A DNA stretch of 64,000 nucleotides from JANNPJ01 sp965200525 (lineage in GTDB: Bacteria > Actinomycetota > Actinomycetes > Actinomycetales > Kineosporiaceae): contig OZ241368.1 in assembly GCA_965200525.1 (NCBI GenBank), positions 1,488,001 through 1,552,000 of the forward strand, read 5' to 3'. The position numbers and the translations under genes were made by a program. Of this stretch, positions 50,589 to 58,220 are shown piece after piece. Each line of letters opens with the position of its first letter. Position 1 is the first letter of the stretch. Below the pieces are notes generated by a model. The model worked only from the letters and a program-made list of their open reading frames with translations, had not been told where the DNA came from and did no database searches.

Positions 50589-53105
50589 ATGATGCCGCTT
50601 CTGCGCGAGCCAACCACCACCAGTGAGCCGGCGGGTGCCGCCGCCCCGTCGGACTTCGCCGCGATGTCGGGGGTCGCCGAGCCGACCGCAACCGCGACCT
50701 CGGCCCGCGGCCGGCGCCGGGGAGCCCGGGTCCGGGCCCGCGTGATCAGCTCGCGCCCCCGCCGGGCCCGCCGGGGCGACACCGAGCCCCTGCGCCTGCC
50801 CGACCCGCTGCTCACCGCGCCGATGGCGATCGAGGACGAGCACATCGACGGCCTGATCGGTGACCTTCCGACCAAGCCGACCGACAAGCCGACCGACAAG
50901 CCGACCGACAAGCTCGTCGAGAAGCCCGTCGAGACCGTGGCCGGCACGCCGGCCCCGGCCACCGACCAGACCGACACCGCCGAGTGGACGCCGGAGAGCC
51001 CGGACCGGGCGATCGACCTGTCCGACGGCCCCAAGGTGATCTTCGCCCCGGCCCCGGCCGTCCCTCGCCCGTCCACCCCGCCGGCCGACCCCGCCCCCGT
51101 CCTGACCACCCCCGAGCCGGAACCGGCACCGGCCGAAGCCCCGACTGTTCCCTCCCTGCTCACCGACCCGCCGGCGGCGCCCACCCTGACCCAGGTCCCG
51201 GACCCGATCCACCTGGTCACCGAGCCCCGCCGGCCGGCCGAGCCGCTGCTGGCGACCGCCCTCTCAGTGGTCACCACCCTGGTCGTCTGGGGCACCGGCG
51301 CCCCGGCGACGGCCTGGCTGCCGCTGGCGGCGCTGCCCGCGATCGGCCTGATCGCGCTGCTGCTGCCCGGCGGCGACACCGCCCGGGTGGTGCGGGCCAC
51401 CGCCCTGCTGGCCGCCGCGGCCACCCTGCCGGTGCTGTCCGCGCTGATGACCCCGGTCACGCTGATGGTCGCGCTGGCCGCCGCGGCCGTCTACCCGTCC
51501 CTGGTCGGGCGCTGGGCGGGCCGGACGATCACCTCGCTGGCGATCGTGTCGTTGGCCACCCCGCTGCTGATCGAGGCGGTCACCACCGGCCCGCTCGGCC
51601 TCGACTTCCTGATCGACGCCTCCGGCAACCTGGCTACCGCGGTCCGGCTCGCCCTCGGCTCGGGCATCGTGGTGGTCGCCCTGATCGGGCATCTGGCGAT
51701 GCACAACCGCCACGACCTGACCCGCACCGCCTCGCTGGCCCTGAACCGCGAGCGCACCGCCCGCGCGGTCACCGCCCAGCTCGGCGTCGTCTCCGGGATC
51801 GACAGCAACACCGGCCTGCCCAACCGGGACGCCCTGCTCCGGGCGACCACGGTGGCCCTGGACGGCAACCTGCGGGTCCGCCGCTCCGGCCAGACCCAGA
51901 TCGGGCTGGTCCTGATCGAGATCGACCGGTTCTCGGACCTGGCCGACAGCCTCGGCCCGGCCGTCGCCGACGACGTCGCCGAGCAGGTGGCCCGCCGGCT
52001 GCGAGCCGAGTACCGGCCTGAGCGCCTGCTGGCCCGGGTCGGCCGGCCGCAGTTCGCCGTCCTGCTCACCGGGGCCAACGCCGACACGTGTGCCACCGTG
52101 GCCCGCCGGGTCACCGAGCTGATGGCCGAGCCGCTGCTCGCCGGGGCCCAGGAACTCTCGGTCACCTGCTCGATGGGGGCCGCGCTCTCCGGGCCCGGCC
52201 TGGCCACCGCCGACGACCTGCTGCAGGCCGCCGACGAGGCGGCCCGGGCCGCGCAGCGCTCCGGCCGGGCCCGCTGGGTGATGTTCGACCAGGCCGTACG
52301 GGCCGGCGCCCACAGCCAGGCCACGATGGAGATCGAACTGCGGGACGCCGTCCGCCGGGAGTCGATCGAGGTCGCCTTCCAGCCGGTGCTGGCTCTCGGC
52401 CGGGGCACCGCCGACGACCGGATCGTCGGGGCCGAGGCGCTGGCTCGCTGGACCCGGGCCGACGGCACCGTCGTCGAGCCGCTGCGCTTCATCCCGATGG
52501 CCGACGAACTGGGCCTGGGCCCGGTGCTGGGCATGCAGGTGATCGAGCGGGCCCTGGCCGCCCTGGTGGTCTGGCGGCACGAGGGCGTCGGCGTCGACCA
52601 GGTCTGGGTCAACCTGGCCCCCAGCCAGCTGAACGACCCGGAGTTCGCCCACGAGGTCGCGGCCCAGCTGGCGATCCGCGGCCTGGGCTCGTCCTGCCTG
52701 GTGCTGGAGATCAGCGCGACCGGGCTGCCCGAGTCCGAGCAGTCCCTGTCCACCCTGAGCATGCTCCGCTCGCTCGGGATCGCGGTCGCGCTGGACGACT
52801 TCGGCCGCAGCGGCACCTCGCTGACCGCCCTGCGCCGGCTGCCGATCAGCGCGATCAAGCTCGACCCGACCCTGGCCACCGAGCTGGGCCAGCAGGACGC
52901 CGTCCCGAGGTCGATCGCCGCCCTGGGCCGCTCGCTCGGCCTACGGGTCGTCGTCGAGGGCGTGGAGACCGTGATGCAGCTGCAGGCGGCCCGCGAGATC
53001 AGCGCCGACGCGGTGCAGGGCTACGCGATCGCCCGGCCGATGTCGGCCGAGGACGTGACCAATCTGCTCACCCTGAGACTGCCTCGTGACTTCCGGCTGC
53101 GCTGA
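50589..53105 (+). CDS. Membrane protein with degenerate GGDEF and EAL domain
   Basis: This 838-residue protein has a long disordered N-terminus (1-215) with TDKP repeats and Pro-rich stretches, about five hydrophobic segments (220-385), a GGDEF-like domain (about 405-565) and an EAL domain (about 580-835). The GGDEF site reads RVGRPQFAVLL, so cyclase activity is not expected. The EAL residues are largely kept: AEALARW, NLAPSQL, EISATG, ALDDFGRSG, IKLDP, VVEGVET, VQGYAIARP. It is therefore a possible c-di-GMP phosphodiesterase, perhaps allosterically controlled by the inactive GGDEF. AGGGG precedes the start. Confidence 0.82.
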   Translation: MMPLLREPTTTSEPAGAAAPSDFAAMSGVAEPTATATSARGRRRGARVRARVISSRPRRARRGDTEPLRLPDPLLTAPMAIEDEHIDGLIGDLPTKPTDKPTDKPTDKLVEKPVETVAGTPAPATDQTDTAEWTPESPDRAIDLSDGPKVIFAPAPAVPRPSTPPADPAPVLTTPEPEPAPAEAPTVPSLLTDPPAAPTLTQVPDPIHLVTEPRRPAEPLLATALSVVTTLVVWGTGAPATAWLPLAALPAIGLIALLLPGGDTARVVRATALLAAAATLPVLSALMTPVTLMVALAAAAVYPSLVGRWAGRTITSLAIVSLATPLLIEAVTTGPLGLDFLIDASGNLATAVRLALGSGIVVVALIGHLAMHNRHDLTRTASLALNRERTARAVTAQLGVVSGIDSNTGLPNRDALLRATTVALDGNLRVRRSGQTQIGLVLIEIDRFSDLADSLGPAVADDVAEQVARRLRAEYRPERLLARVGRPQFAVLLTGANADTCATVARRVTELMAEPLLAGAQELSVTCSMGAALSGPGLATADDLLQAADEAARAAQRSGRARWVMFDQAVRAGAHSQATMEIELRDAVRRESIEVAFQPVLALGRGTADDRIVGAEALARWTRADGTVVEPLRFIPMADELGLGPVLGMQVIERALAALVVWRHEGVGVDQVWVNLAPSQLNDPEFAHEVAAQLAIRGLGSSCLVLEISATGLPESEQSLSTLSMLRSLGIAVALDDFGRSGTSLTALRRLPISAIKLDPTLATELGQQDAVPRSIAALGRSLGLRVVVEGVETVMQLQAAREISADAVQGYAIARPMSAEDVTNLLTLRLPRDFRLR
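50879..50912 (+). repeat. 12-bp in-frame tandem repeat (TDKP)
   Basis: About 2.8 exact copies of a 12-bp unit encode TDKP repeats in the disordered N-terminus of the GGDEF/EAL protein. Copy number could vary without a frameshift. Confidence 0.75.
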
Positions 53106-53122
53106 TCACAGGAAGGCTGGCC

Positions 53123-53128
53123 TACAGT
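53123..53128 (+). promoter_or_regulatory. -10 element (TACAGT) of leaderless PLDc_N copy 2 promoter
   Basis: TACAGT fits TANNNT and ends 6 nt before the ATG, with no ribosome site between. Confidence 0.5.
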
Positions 53129-53134
53129 AATCAG

Positions 53135-53464
53135 ATGTCAACGGTTCTTCTCGTTCTCGCGGCGATCGGAGTCACCATCTATGCCGCCGTCGACTGCCTG
53201 CGCAGCGACGACGACGAGATCCGGGGGCTGCCGAAACCCTTGTGGCTGGTGTTGATCCTGGGCGTCCCGCTGTTCGGCGGGGCGCTCTGGATCCTGCTCG
53301 GCCGGGCCCCGGCCCCGGGCCCGCCCCGGTCCCGCCGACTGCGCACCATCGGGCCGGACGACGACCCGGACTTCCTCAGTTCGCTGCAACTGCCCCGTCG
53401 AATCGAACGCCGCCGCCCCGAGGATCCGGCCGAGAGCGACGAGGACGGCGACCCCCAGCCCTGA
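53135..53464 (+). CDS. Small PLDc_N-type membrane protein, copy 2
   Basis: This 109-residue paralogue of the protein at 39611-40027 has two hydrophobic helices (about 2-20 and 35-53) around DCLRSDDDEIRGLPKPLW, then IGPDDDPDFLSSL in a charged tail. No PLD catalytic motif is present. The ATG at 53135 follows a TACAGT element by 6 nt. It converges with ccsB across a shared hairpin. The conserved IGPDDDP[E/D]FL in both copies suggests a functional tail motif. Function is unknown. Confidence 0.65.
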   Translation: MSTVLLVLAAIGVTIYAAVDCLRSDDDEIRGLPKPLWLVLILGVPLFGGALWILLGRAPAPGPPRSRRLRTIGPDDDPDFLSSLQLPRRIERRRPEDPAESDEDGDPQP

Positions 53465-53475
53465 GGCTCAGGGCT
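53457..53475. terminator. Bidirectional hairpin terminator covering both stop codons
   Basis: AGCCCTGA (53457-53464), loop GGC, and TCAGGGCT (53468-53475) form a perfect 8-bp stem. The TGA of PLDc_N copy 2 is inside the left arm, and the ccsB stop (53475-53477) begins at the right arm. It can serve both convergent transcripts. Confidence 0.6.
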
Positions 53476-54476
53476 CAGCCGACCCCGGCGTAGGAGTGGA
53501 AGCCGACCAGGAAGAAGTTGACCACCAGGTAGTTGATCAGGATGCAGCTGAAGCCGGCCAGGGCCAGGTAGGCCGCCTTCCGGCCCCGGTAGCCCTGAGT
53601 GGCCCGGGCGTGCAGGTAGGCGGCGTAGACCACCCAGATCACGAACGACCAGACTTCCTTCGGGTCCCAGCTCCAGTACGAGCTCCAGGCCTTCTCGGCC
53701 CAGATGGCCCCGGCGATCAGGGTGAAGCTCCAGAGCGGGAACGCGATCGCGTGCACCCGGTAGGCGCTCGACTCCAGCTCGGTCGAGGTCGGCAGCACGT
53801 CCATGAACTTGCCCCGGGTCGGCGGCCGGCCCTTGGCCCGGGCGATCTCGCGGCGTTCCTGCACCAGCTGGATCACGGTCAGCGAGAACCCGAGGGTGAA
53901 CAGGGCCGAGGCGATGAACGCGACCGAGACGTGGATGATCAGCCAGAAGCTCTGTAGGGCGGGCAGCAGCGGGGCGGCGTCGGTGTAGAGCACAGCGGTG
54001 GCCAGGCCCAGGCTGAGCAGCACCGGCCCGATCACGAAGGTGCCGAGGAAGCGCAGGTCCTGGCGGAGCAGCACGAGCAGGAAGACGCCGGTCACGACCA
54101 CGGTGCCGCTGATCGAGAACTCGTACATGTTGCCCCACGGCGCCCGCTGCACCGACAGGCCCCGGGCCACCACCGCCCCGAGGTGCAGGCCGAACGCGAC
54201 ATAGGTGGTGGCCAGGGCGATGCCCACCGCCCGCCGGCGGATCACCGGGGAACCGGGCTGCTCATCCAGCGGCGCCTCAGCCAGCGCGATCCCGACCAGC
54301 ACCTTGGCCTTCGCCTGCTGGCCGGCCTCGGCCGCCTGCTCGTCCAGCGCGGCCGCCGCGGCCTGACCCCGGCCGGACAGGTCGATGGCGAAGGCCACGA
54401 AGGCGATCGTGTAGGCCACCATCGCCGAGTAGATCAGGGCGTTGCTGAGCTGCGACAAGTTCTCGTTAACCACCAT
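53475..54476 (-). CDS. ccsB: Cytochrome c biogenesis protein CcsB (heme-handling)
   Basis: This 333-residue System II cytochrome c synthetase subunit has about eight membrane helices. It has the heme-binding WWD-type stretch AEKAWSSYWSWDPKEVW (about 261-277) and flanking histidines in LIIHVSVAF and TYVAFGLHLG. With ResB it moves heme out and attaches it to apocytochrome c. Its start overlaps the end of resB by 11 nt. The N-terminal loop (about 35-75) is Ala/Gln-rich and variable. Confidence 0.93.
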   Translation of the reverse strand: MVVNENLSQLSNALIYSAMVAYTIAFVAFAIDLSGRGQAAAAALDEQAAEAGQQAKAKVLVGIALAEAPLDEQPGSPVIRRRAVGIALATTYVAFGLHLGAVVARGLSVQRAPWGNMYEFSISGTVVVTGVFLLVLLRQDLRFLGTFVIGPVLLSLGLATAVLYTDAAPLLPALQSFWLIIHVSVAFIASALFTLGFSLTVIQLVQERREIARAKGRPPTRGKFMDVLPTSTELESSAYRVHAIAFPLWSFTLIAGAIWAEKAWSSYWSWDPKEVWSFVIWVVYAAYLHARATQGYRGRKAAYLALAGFSCILINYLVVNFFLVGFHSYAGVG

Positions 54477-56094
54477 CGGGGCCCACCCTCGTTCGTGCCT
54501 CGTCGGGACGCGTCACGGCGTCCATGATTGCCACCATCTCGGCGGTCAGATCCACGTTCTCCTGCCGCACCAGGCCCGCCACCTCGACCACGGTACGGCC
54601 TTCGGGGCCGCCGACCGCGCGCACCCACACCCGGCGTCGCCGGATGAACAGCGACAGGGTCAGCCCGGTCAGGGCCAGGATCGCGGCGGCCAGGACATAC
54701 ATCTTGGTCGGGTCCGAGCGCACGTTCAGCGCCGCGAACCGCTGGACGCCGTCGAACGTCACCGAGCCGATCCCGCCGGGCAGGTCGACCGCCTGGCCCG
54801 GGGCCAGCATCGCGCTGAACGTCGCGCCGTTGTCGGTGACCTGCTTCATCTTGGTGACGTCGAGCGAGTAGACCGAGCGCGGGACGCCGGTGTCCAGGCC
54901 CATGTCTCCGGTGTAGGCGGTGAACACCAGCCGGGGGTTGCCCAGGTCGGGGAACACCGAAACCGGTTGCCCGGTGGGCAGGGTGGCCTCGGTCGGCAGC
55001 AGAAAGCCGATCAGCCCGATCGGCGTCGGCAGCGCGTCCGGGGCCTTGATCACCCCGTTCGAGGTGTACTTGTCGTCGGTCGCGACGAACGGCACCGCGC
55101 CCCGGAAGGCGACCTTGCCCTGGCCGTCGCGCACCGTCACCAGCGGCGCGTAGCCGTTGCCGACCAGGAACACCCGGGCGCCGTCGACCTCCAGCGGCTG
55201 GTTGACCTTCATCACCCGCTTCTCGGGCGCGGCCCCCGGCTTGGACCGGTAGGTCACGTCGGCGGTGAAGTCCCGGGCGGCGCCGAACTGGTGACCGCTC
55301 GACGTCGAGTCGAACTTCACCTTGAGGTCGTCCAGGGTGAACGAGAACGGCGGCAGGTCGCTGCTGTCGACGCTGCGCCCGGCCGAGAACGAGTCGTACT
55401 GGGGCAGGCTGTTGCCCCAGCTGTGCCCGCTGATCACCACGGTCTGGCCGTTGTAGCCGAGGAACGAGCCGGCCGCGACTGCGGCCAGCAGGGCCACCAG
55501 CGAGAGGTGGAACACCAGGTTGCCGGTCTCGCTGAGGAACCCGCGCTCGGCCGAGACGCTGGCCCCGTCGTGCACCGCCACCCGGTAGTGGCGCCGGCGC
55601 AGCGCCCGGCGGGCCGCCTCCAGCACCTGCTCCGGGGCCAGCTCGGTGGTCTCGGTCCGGTAGGCCGGCATCCGCTCCAGCCGGCGCGGGGCCCGCGGCG
55701 GCTGGGCCCGGGAGGCCTTGAAGTGATGCCGGGAACGCGGTAGCACACACCCGACCAGCGAGATGAACAGCAGCAGGTAGATCGCCGAGAACCAGGGCGA
55801 GCCGTAGACGTCGAAGCCGTGCACCCGCTGCAGGAACGGCCCGAGGGTGCGGTGGTCGGCCAGGTAGGCCTGGACCCTTGTCTCGTCGATCCGGGTCTGC
55901 GGGAAGATCGAGCCCGGGATGGCCGCCACGGCCAGCAGCAGGAGCAGCAGCAGCGCCGTCCGCATGCTGGTCAGCTGGCGCCAGGCCCAGCGCAGCCAGC
56001 CGGTCAGGCCCAGCCGGGGCTGGATGATCTCGGGCCGGCCCCGGTCGTCCTTGTCGTCGGAGGGGGTCTCGACGTCGGCCTCGTCGATGCTCAT
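54466..56094 (-). CDS. resB: Cytochrome c biogenesis protein ResB
   Basis: This 542-residue ResB/Ccs1-family protein has three N-terminal hydrophobic segments, a large extracytoplasmic region, and a last helix (about 460-480). Recognisable are LTSMRTALLLLLLLAVAAIPGSIFPQ, VHGFDVYGSPWFSAIYLLLFISLVGC and FHLSLVALLAAVAAG. It partners CcsB in System II. It begins 5 bp after ccdA ends. The gene order ccsB-resB-ccdA-tlpA (reading with increasing coordinate) is the standard actinobacterial block. Confidence 0.92.
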   Translation of the reverse strand: MSIDEADVETPSDDKDDRGRPEIIQPRLGLTGWLRWAWRQLTSMRTALLLLLLLAVAAIPGSIFPQTRIDETRVQAYLADHRTLGPFLQRVHGFDVYGSPWFSAIYLLLFISLVGCVLPRSRHHFKASRAQPPRAPRRLERMPAYRTETTELAPEQVLEAARRALRRRHYRVAVHDGASVSAERGFLSETGNLVFHLSLVALLAAVAAGSFLGYNGQTVVISGHSWGNSLPQYDSFSAGRSVDSSDLPPFSFTLDDLKVKFDSTSSGHQFGAARDFTADVTYRSKPGAAPEKRVMKVNQPLEVDGARVFLVGNGYAPLVTVRDGQGKVAFRGAVPFVATDDKYTSNGVIKAPDALPTPIGLIGFLLPTEATLPTGQPVSVFPDLGNPRLVFTAYTGDMGLDTGVPRSVYSLDVTKMKQVTDNGATFSAMLAPGQAVDLPGGIGSVTFDGVQRFAALNVRSDPTKMYVLAAAILALTGLTLSLFIRRRRVWVRAVGGPEGRTVVEVAGLVRQENVDLTAEMVAIMDAVTRPDEARTRVGPDGG

Positions 56095-56099
56095 CGCGC

Positions 56100-56834
56100 T
56101 CAGACCGCCGTCGTGAAGTTGTTCAGGAAGTTCTGGCTGTGGATCATCAGGTCGCCCCAGACCCCGGTCACGACCAGGACGCCGACCGCCACCAGCATCG
56201 CCCCGCCGAGCCGGGTGATCGCCACCCGGTGCCGGCGCAGCCGGTCGAACGCGGTCATCGCCCGGCGGTAGGCCAGCGCCGCGGCCAGGAACGGCAGGCC
56301 CAGCCCGGCGCAGTAGAAGAAGGCCAGCAGCGCCCCCCGCCGGGCATCGCCGTAGTCGCCGGACAGCAGAAAGATCGAAGCCAGGGTGGGCCCGATGCAG
56401 GGCGTCCAGCCCAGCCCGAAGACGACGCCCAGCAGCGGCGCCCCGATCAGGCCGGCCGTCGGGCGCACGTCGAGCCGCTTGGTGCCGGACAGCTGCGGGA
56501 CCAGGCCGACGAAAACCAGGCCGAGTACGATGATCAGGACGCCGAGCACCTGGCTGAGCCCGTCCCGGTGTTCCTGAAGGGCGTCGCCGGCCGCCCCCGC
56601 CAGCCAGCCCATGGTGACGAAGACGGCGGTGAACCCGGCCACGAAGAGCAGCACGCCCAGCACCATCCGGCCGCGGCGCTGCTGTTCCAGGTCGACGCCG
56701 GTCAACCCGGTGACGTAGCCGAGATAGCCCGGCACCAGGGGCAGCACGCAGGGCGAGGCGAACGACACCAGGCCGGCCAGGACGGCGATCGGGACGGCCA
56801 GCAACAGCGAACCGTTGAGCACGACGCCGTTCAT
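56100..56834 (-). CDS. ccdA: Thiol-disulfide membrane transporter CcdA
   Basis: This 244-residue protein has six membrane helices and passes electrons from cytoplasmic thioredoxin to the extracytoplasmic side. The paired redox cysteines are in SFASPCVLPLVPGYLGYV (about residue 29) and LGWTPCIGPTLAS (about 150). The ATG at 56832-56834 overlaps the tlpA stop as ATGA. The apparent upstream extension belongs to tlpA in another frame. Confidence 0.93.
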   Translation of the reverse strand: MNGVVLNGSLLLAVPIAVLAGLVSFASPCVLPLVPGYLGYVTGLTGVDLEQQRRGRMVLGVLLFVAGFTAVFVTMGWLAGAAGDALQEHRDGLSQVLGVLIIVLGLVFVGLVPQLSGTKRLDVRPTAGLIGAPLLGVVFGLGWTPCIGPTLASIFLLSGDYGDARRGALLAFFYCAGLGLPFLAAALAYRRAMTAFDRLRRHRVAITRLGGAMLVAVGVLVVTGVWGDLMIHSQNFLNNFTTAV

Positions 56835-57391
56835 GACGCCTTCGAGACGTCGTCGATCAGGTCGAGCAGGGTGATCGTGGTGATCGGGCCGACGAACCGG
56901 GCCGCGATCCGGCCCTGCTCGTCCAGCACCAGGGTGACCGGCGGCACCTGGGCCGGCACCGAACCTCGCAGGGCCAGCAACAGGTCGCCGTGATCGACCA
57001 GGCTCGGATAGGTGACCTTGAACCGGCGCTGGAACGCCTGGGCGGTGTCGACGTCGTCCCGGGTGTCGATCCCGACGAACGAGGCCTTGCCGGCCAGCTG
57101 GGACGCCGCCGCGACCAGGTCGGGAGCCTCCTTGCGGCAGGGCGCGCACCAGGACCCCCAGATGTTCAGCACCACCGGCTTGCCTCGCAGGGAGGCCAGG
57201 TCGAGGTTCTTGCCGTCCAGTGTGCCGCCCGACAGAGTCAGCGGTTCGGGCCGCTGCGCCACCGGGACGACCACCCGGGCACCGGATGCCGTCGTGGAGG
57301 CCGAGCCCGAGCCCGAGCCCGAACAGGCGGTCAGCAGGGCCGACAGGGCCACGACCACGAACCAGCCCCGCCCTCGCGCCCGCCGCTCCAT
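56831..57391 (-). CDS. TlpA/ResA-type thioredoxin lipoprotein
   Basis: This 186-residue protein has a lipoprotein signal: basic start, hydrophobic stretch, then the lipobox LLTAC (Cys about 23) followed by a Ser/Gly linker. The thioredoxin-like domain carries WGSWCAPCRKEAP (about 79-91) with the CxxC pair. It probably receives electrons from CcdA and reduces apocytochrome c heme-binding cysteines. Its ATG is 1 bp after the phosphatase gene stop, so the genes are translationally linked. Confidence 0.9.
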   Translation of the reverse strand: MERRARGRGWFVVVALSALLTACSGSGSGSASTTASGARVVVPVAQRPEPLTLSGGTLDGKNLDLASLRGKPVVLNIWGSWCAPCRKEAPDLVAAASQLAGKASFVGIDTRDDVDTAQAFQRRFKVTYPSLVDHGDLLLALRGSVPAQVPPVTLVLDEQGRIAARFVGPITTITLLDLIDDVSKAS

Positions 57392-57392
57392 G

Positions 57393-58220
57393 TCAGGCCC
57401 CGGCGATCTTCTGCGCGCTGGGCAGCAGGTCGCGGGAGGGCTCGGTGTAGCCGACCAGGACGATCCGGTCGCCCTCGTAGGTGAGCGAGGTGATCGACGC
57501 CAGCGAGCACTCGCGCTTGCGCGGGTCGTGCCACAGGCGCTTGTTCTCCGCCGCCAGCCGGGCCATCCAGATCGGCATCTGGTGGCTGACCAGCACCGCC
57601 TCGTGGCCGCGAACCAGGTCGCGGGCGTCCGCGGCGGCGGCCAACATCCGGTCGGCGACCTGCTGGTAGGGCTCGCCCCAGGACGGCCGGAACGGGTTGA
57701 CCAGGTTGCGCCACTGCTTCGGGTGGCGCAGCGAGCCGTCGCCGACGCCGAACGTCTTGCCCTCGAACACGCTGGTCGCCTCGGTGATCCGGGGGTCGAC
57801 GCCGACCGCCAGGTCGTGCGCGGCGGCCACCGGGGCGGCCGTCTGCTGGGCCCGCTCCATCGGCGAGGCGATCACCAGCACGACGTCGCGGGAGGAGAAG
57901 AAGCCGGCCGCCCGCTCGGCCATCCGCAGGCCCAGGTCGGAGAGCCGGAAGCCGGGCAGCCGACCGTAGAAGATCTTGTCCGGGTTGAACACCTCGCCGT
58001 GGCGCAGCAGGTGGACGACGGTCCGGTCGACCGCCTCGTCGCCCACCGGGGGCGCGGTGATCTCGGCGTTGACGGTCCGGTTGACCGGCGGCGTGACAAG
58101 CGGGGCGGGCGGCACCTCCGGGGTGATCTGCTCGGCGTCCGAACCGGCCGGCGGGGTGATCAACTCGGCTTCAGGCGCGTCCGGCAGGTCGATCGAAGGA
58201 TCGCTCGAGGGCTCTGTCAC
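57393..58220 (-). CDS. Histidine phosphatase family protein
   Basis: This 275-residue protein has a Pro/Glu/Thr-rich N-terminus of about 65 residues followed by a phosphoglycerate-mutase-like domain. The phospho-His site is LLRHGEVF (about 71-78), with SPMERAQQTA for the second Arg and VSHQMPIWM (about 218-226) for the second His. The GTG at 58218-58220 overlaps the hemL stop as GTGA and has GGAAGGATGG upstream. The gene is frequently found between hemL and the cytochrome c maturation genes in actinobacteria. Its substrate is unknown. Confidence 0.85.
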   Translation of the reverse strand: MTEPSSDPSIDLPDAPEAELITPPAGSDAEQITPEVPPAPLVTPPVNRTVNAEITAPPVGDEAVDRTVVHLLRHGEVFNPDKIFYGRLPGFRLSDLGLRMAERAAGFFSSRDVVLVIASPMERAQQTAAPVAAAHDLAVGVDPRITEATSVFEGKTFGVGDGSLRHPKQWRNLVNPFRPSWGEPYQQVADRMLAAAADARDLVRGHEAVLVSHQMPIWMARLAAENKRLWHDPRKRECSLASITSLTYEGDRIVLVGYTEPSRDLLPSAQKIAGA

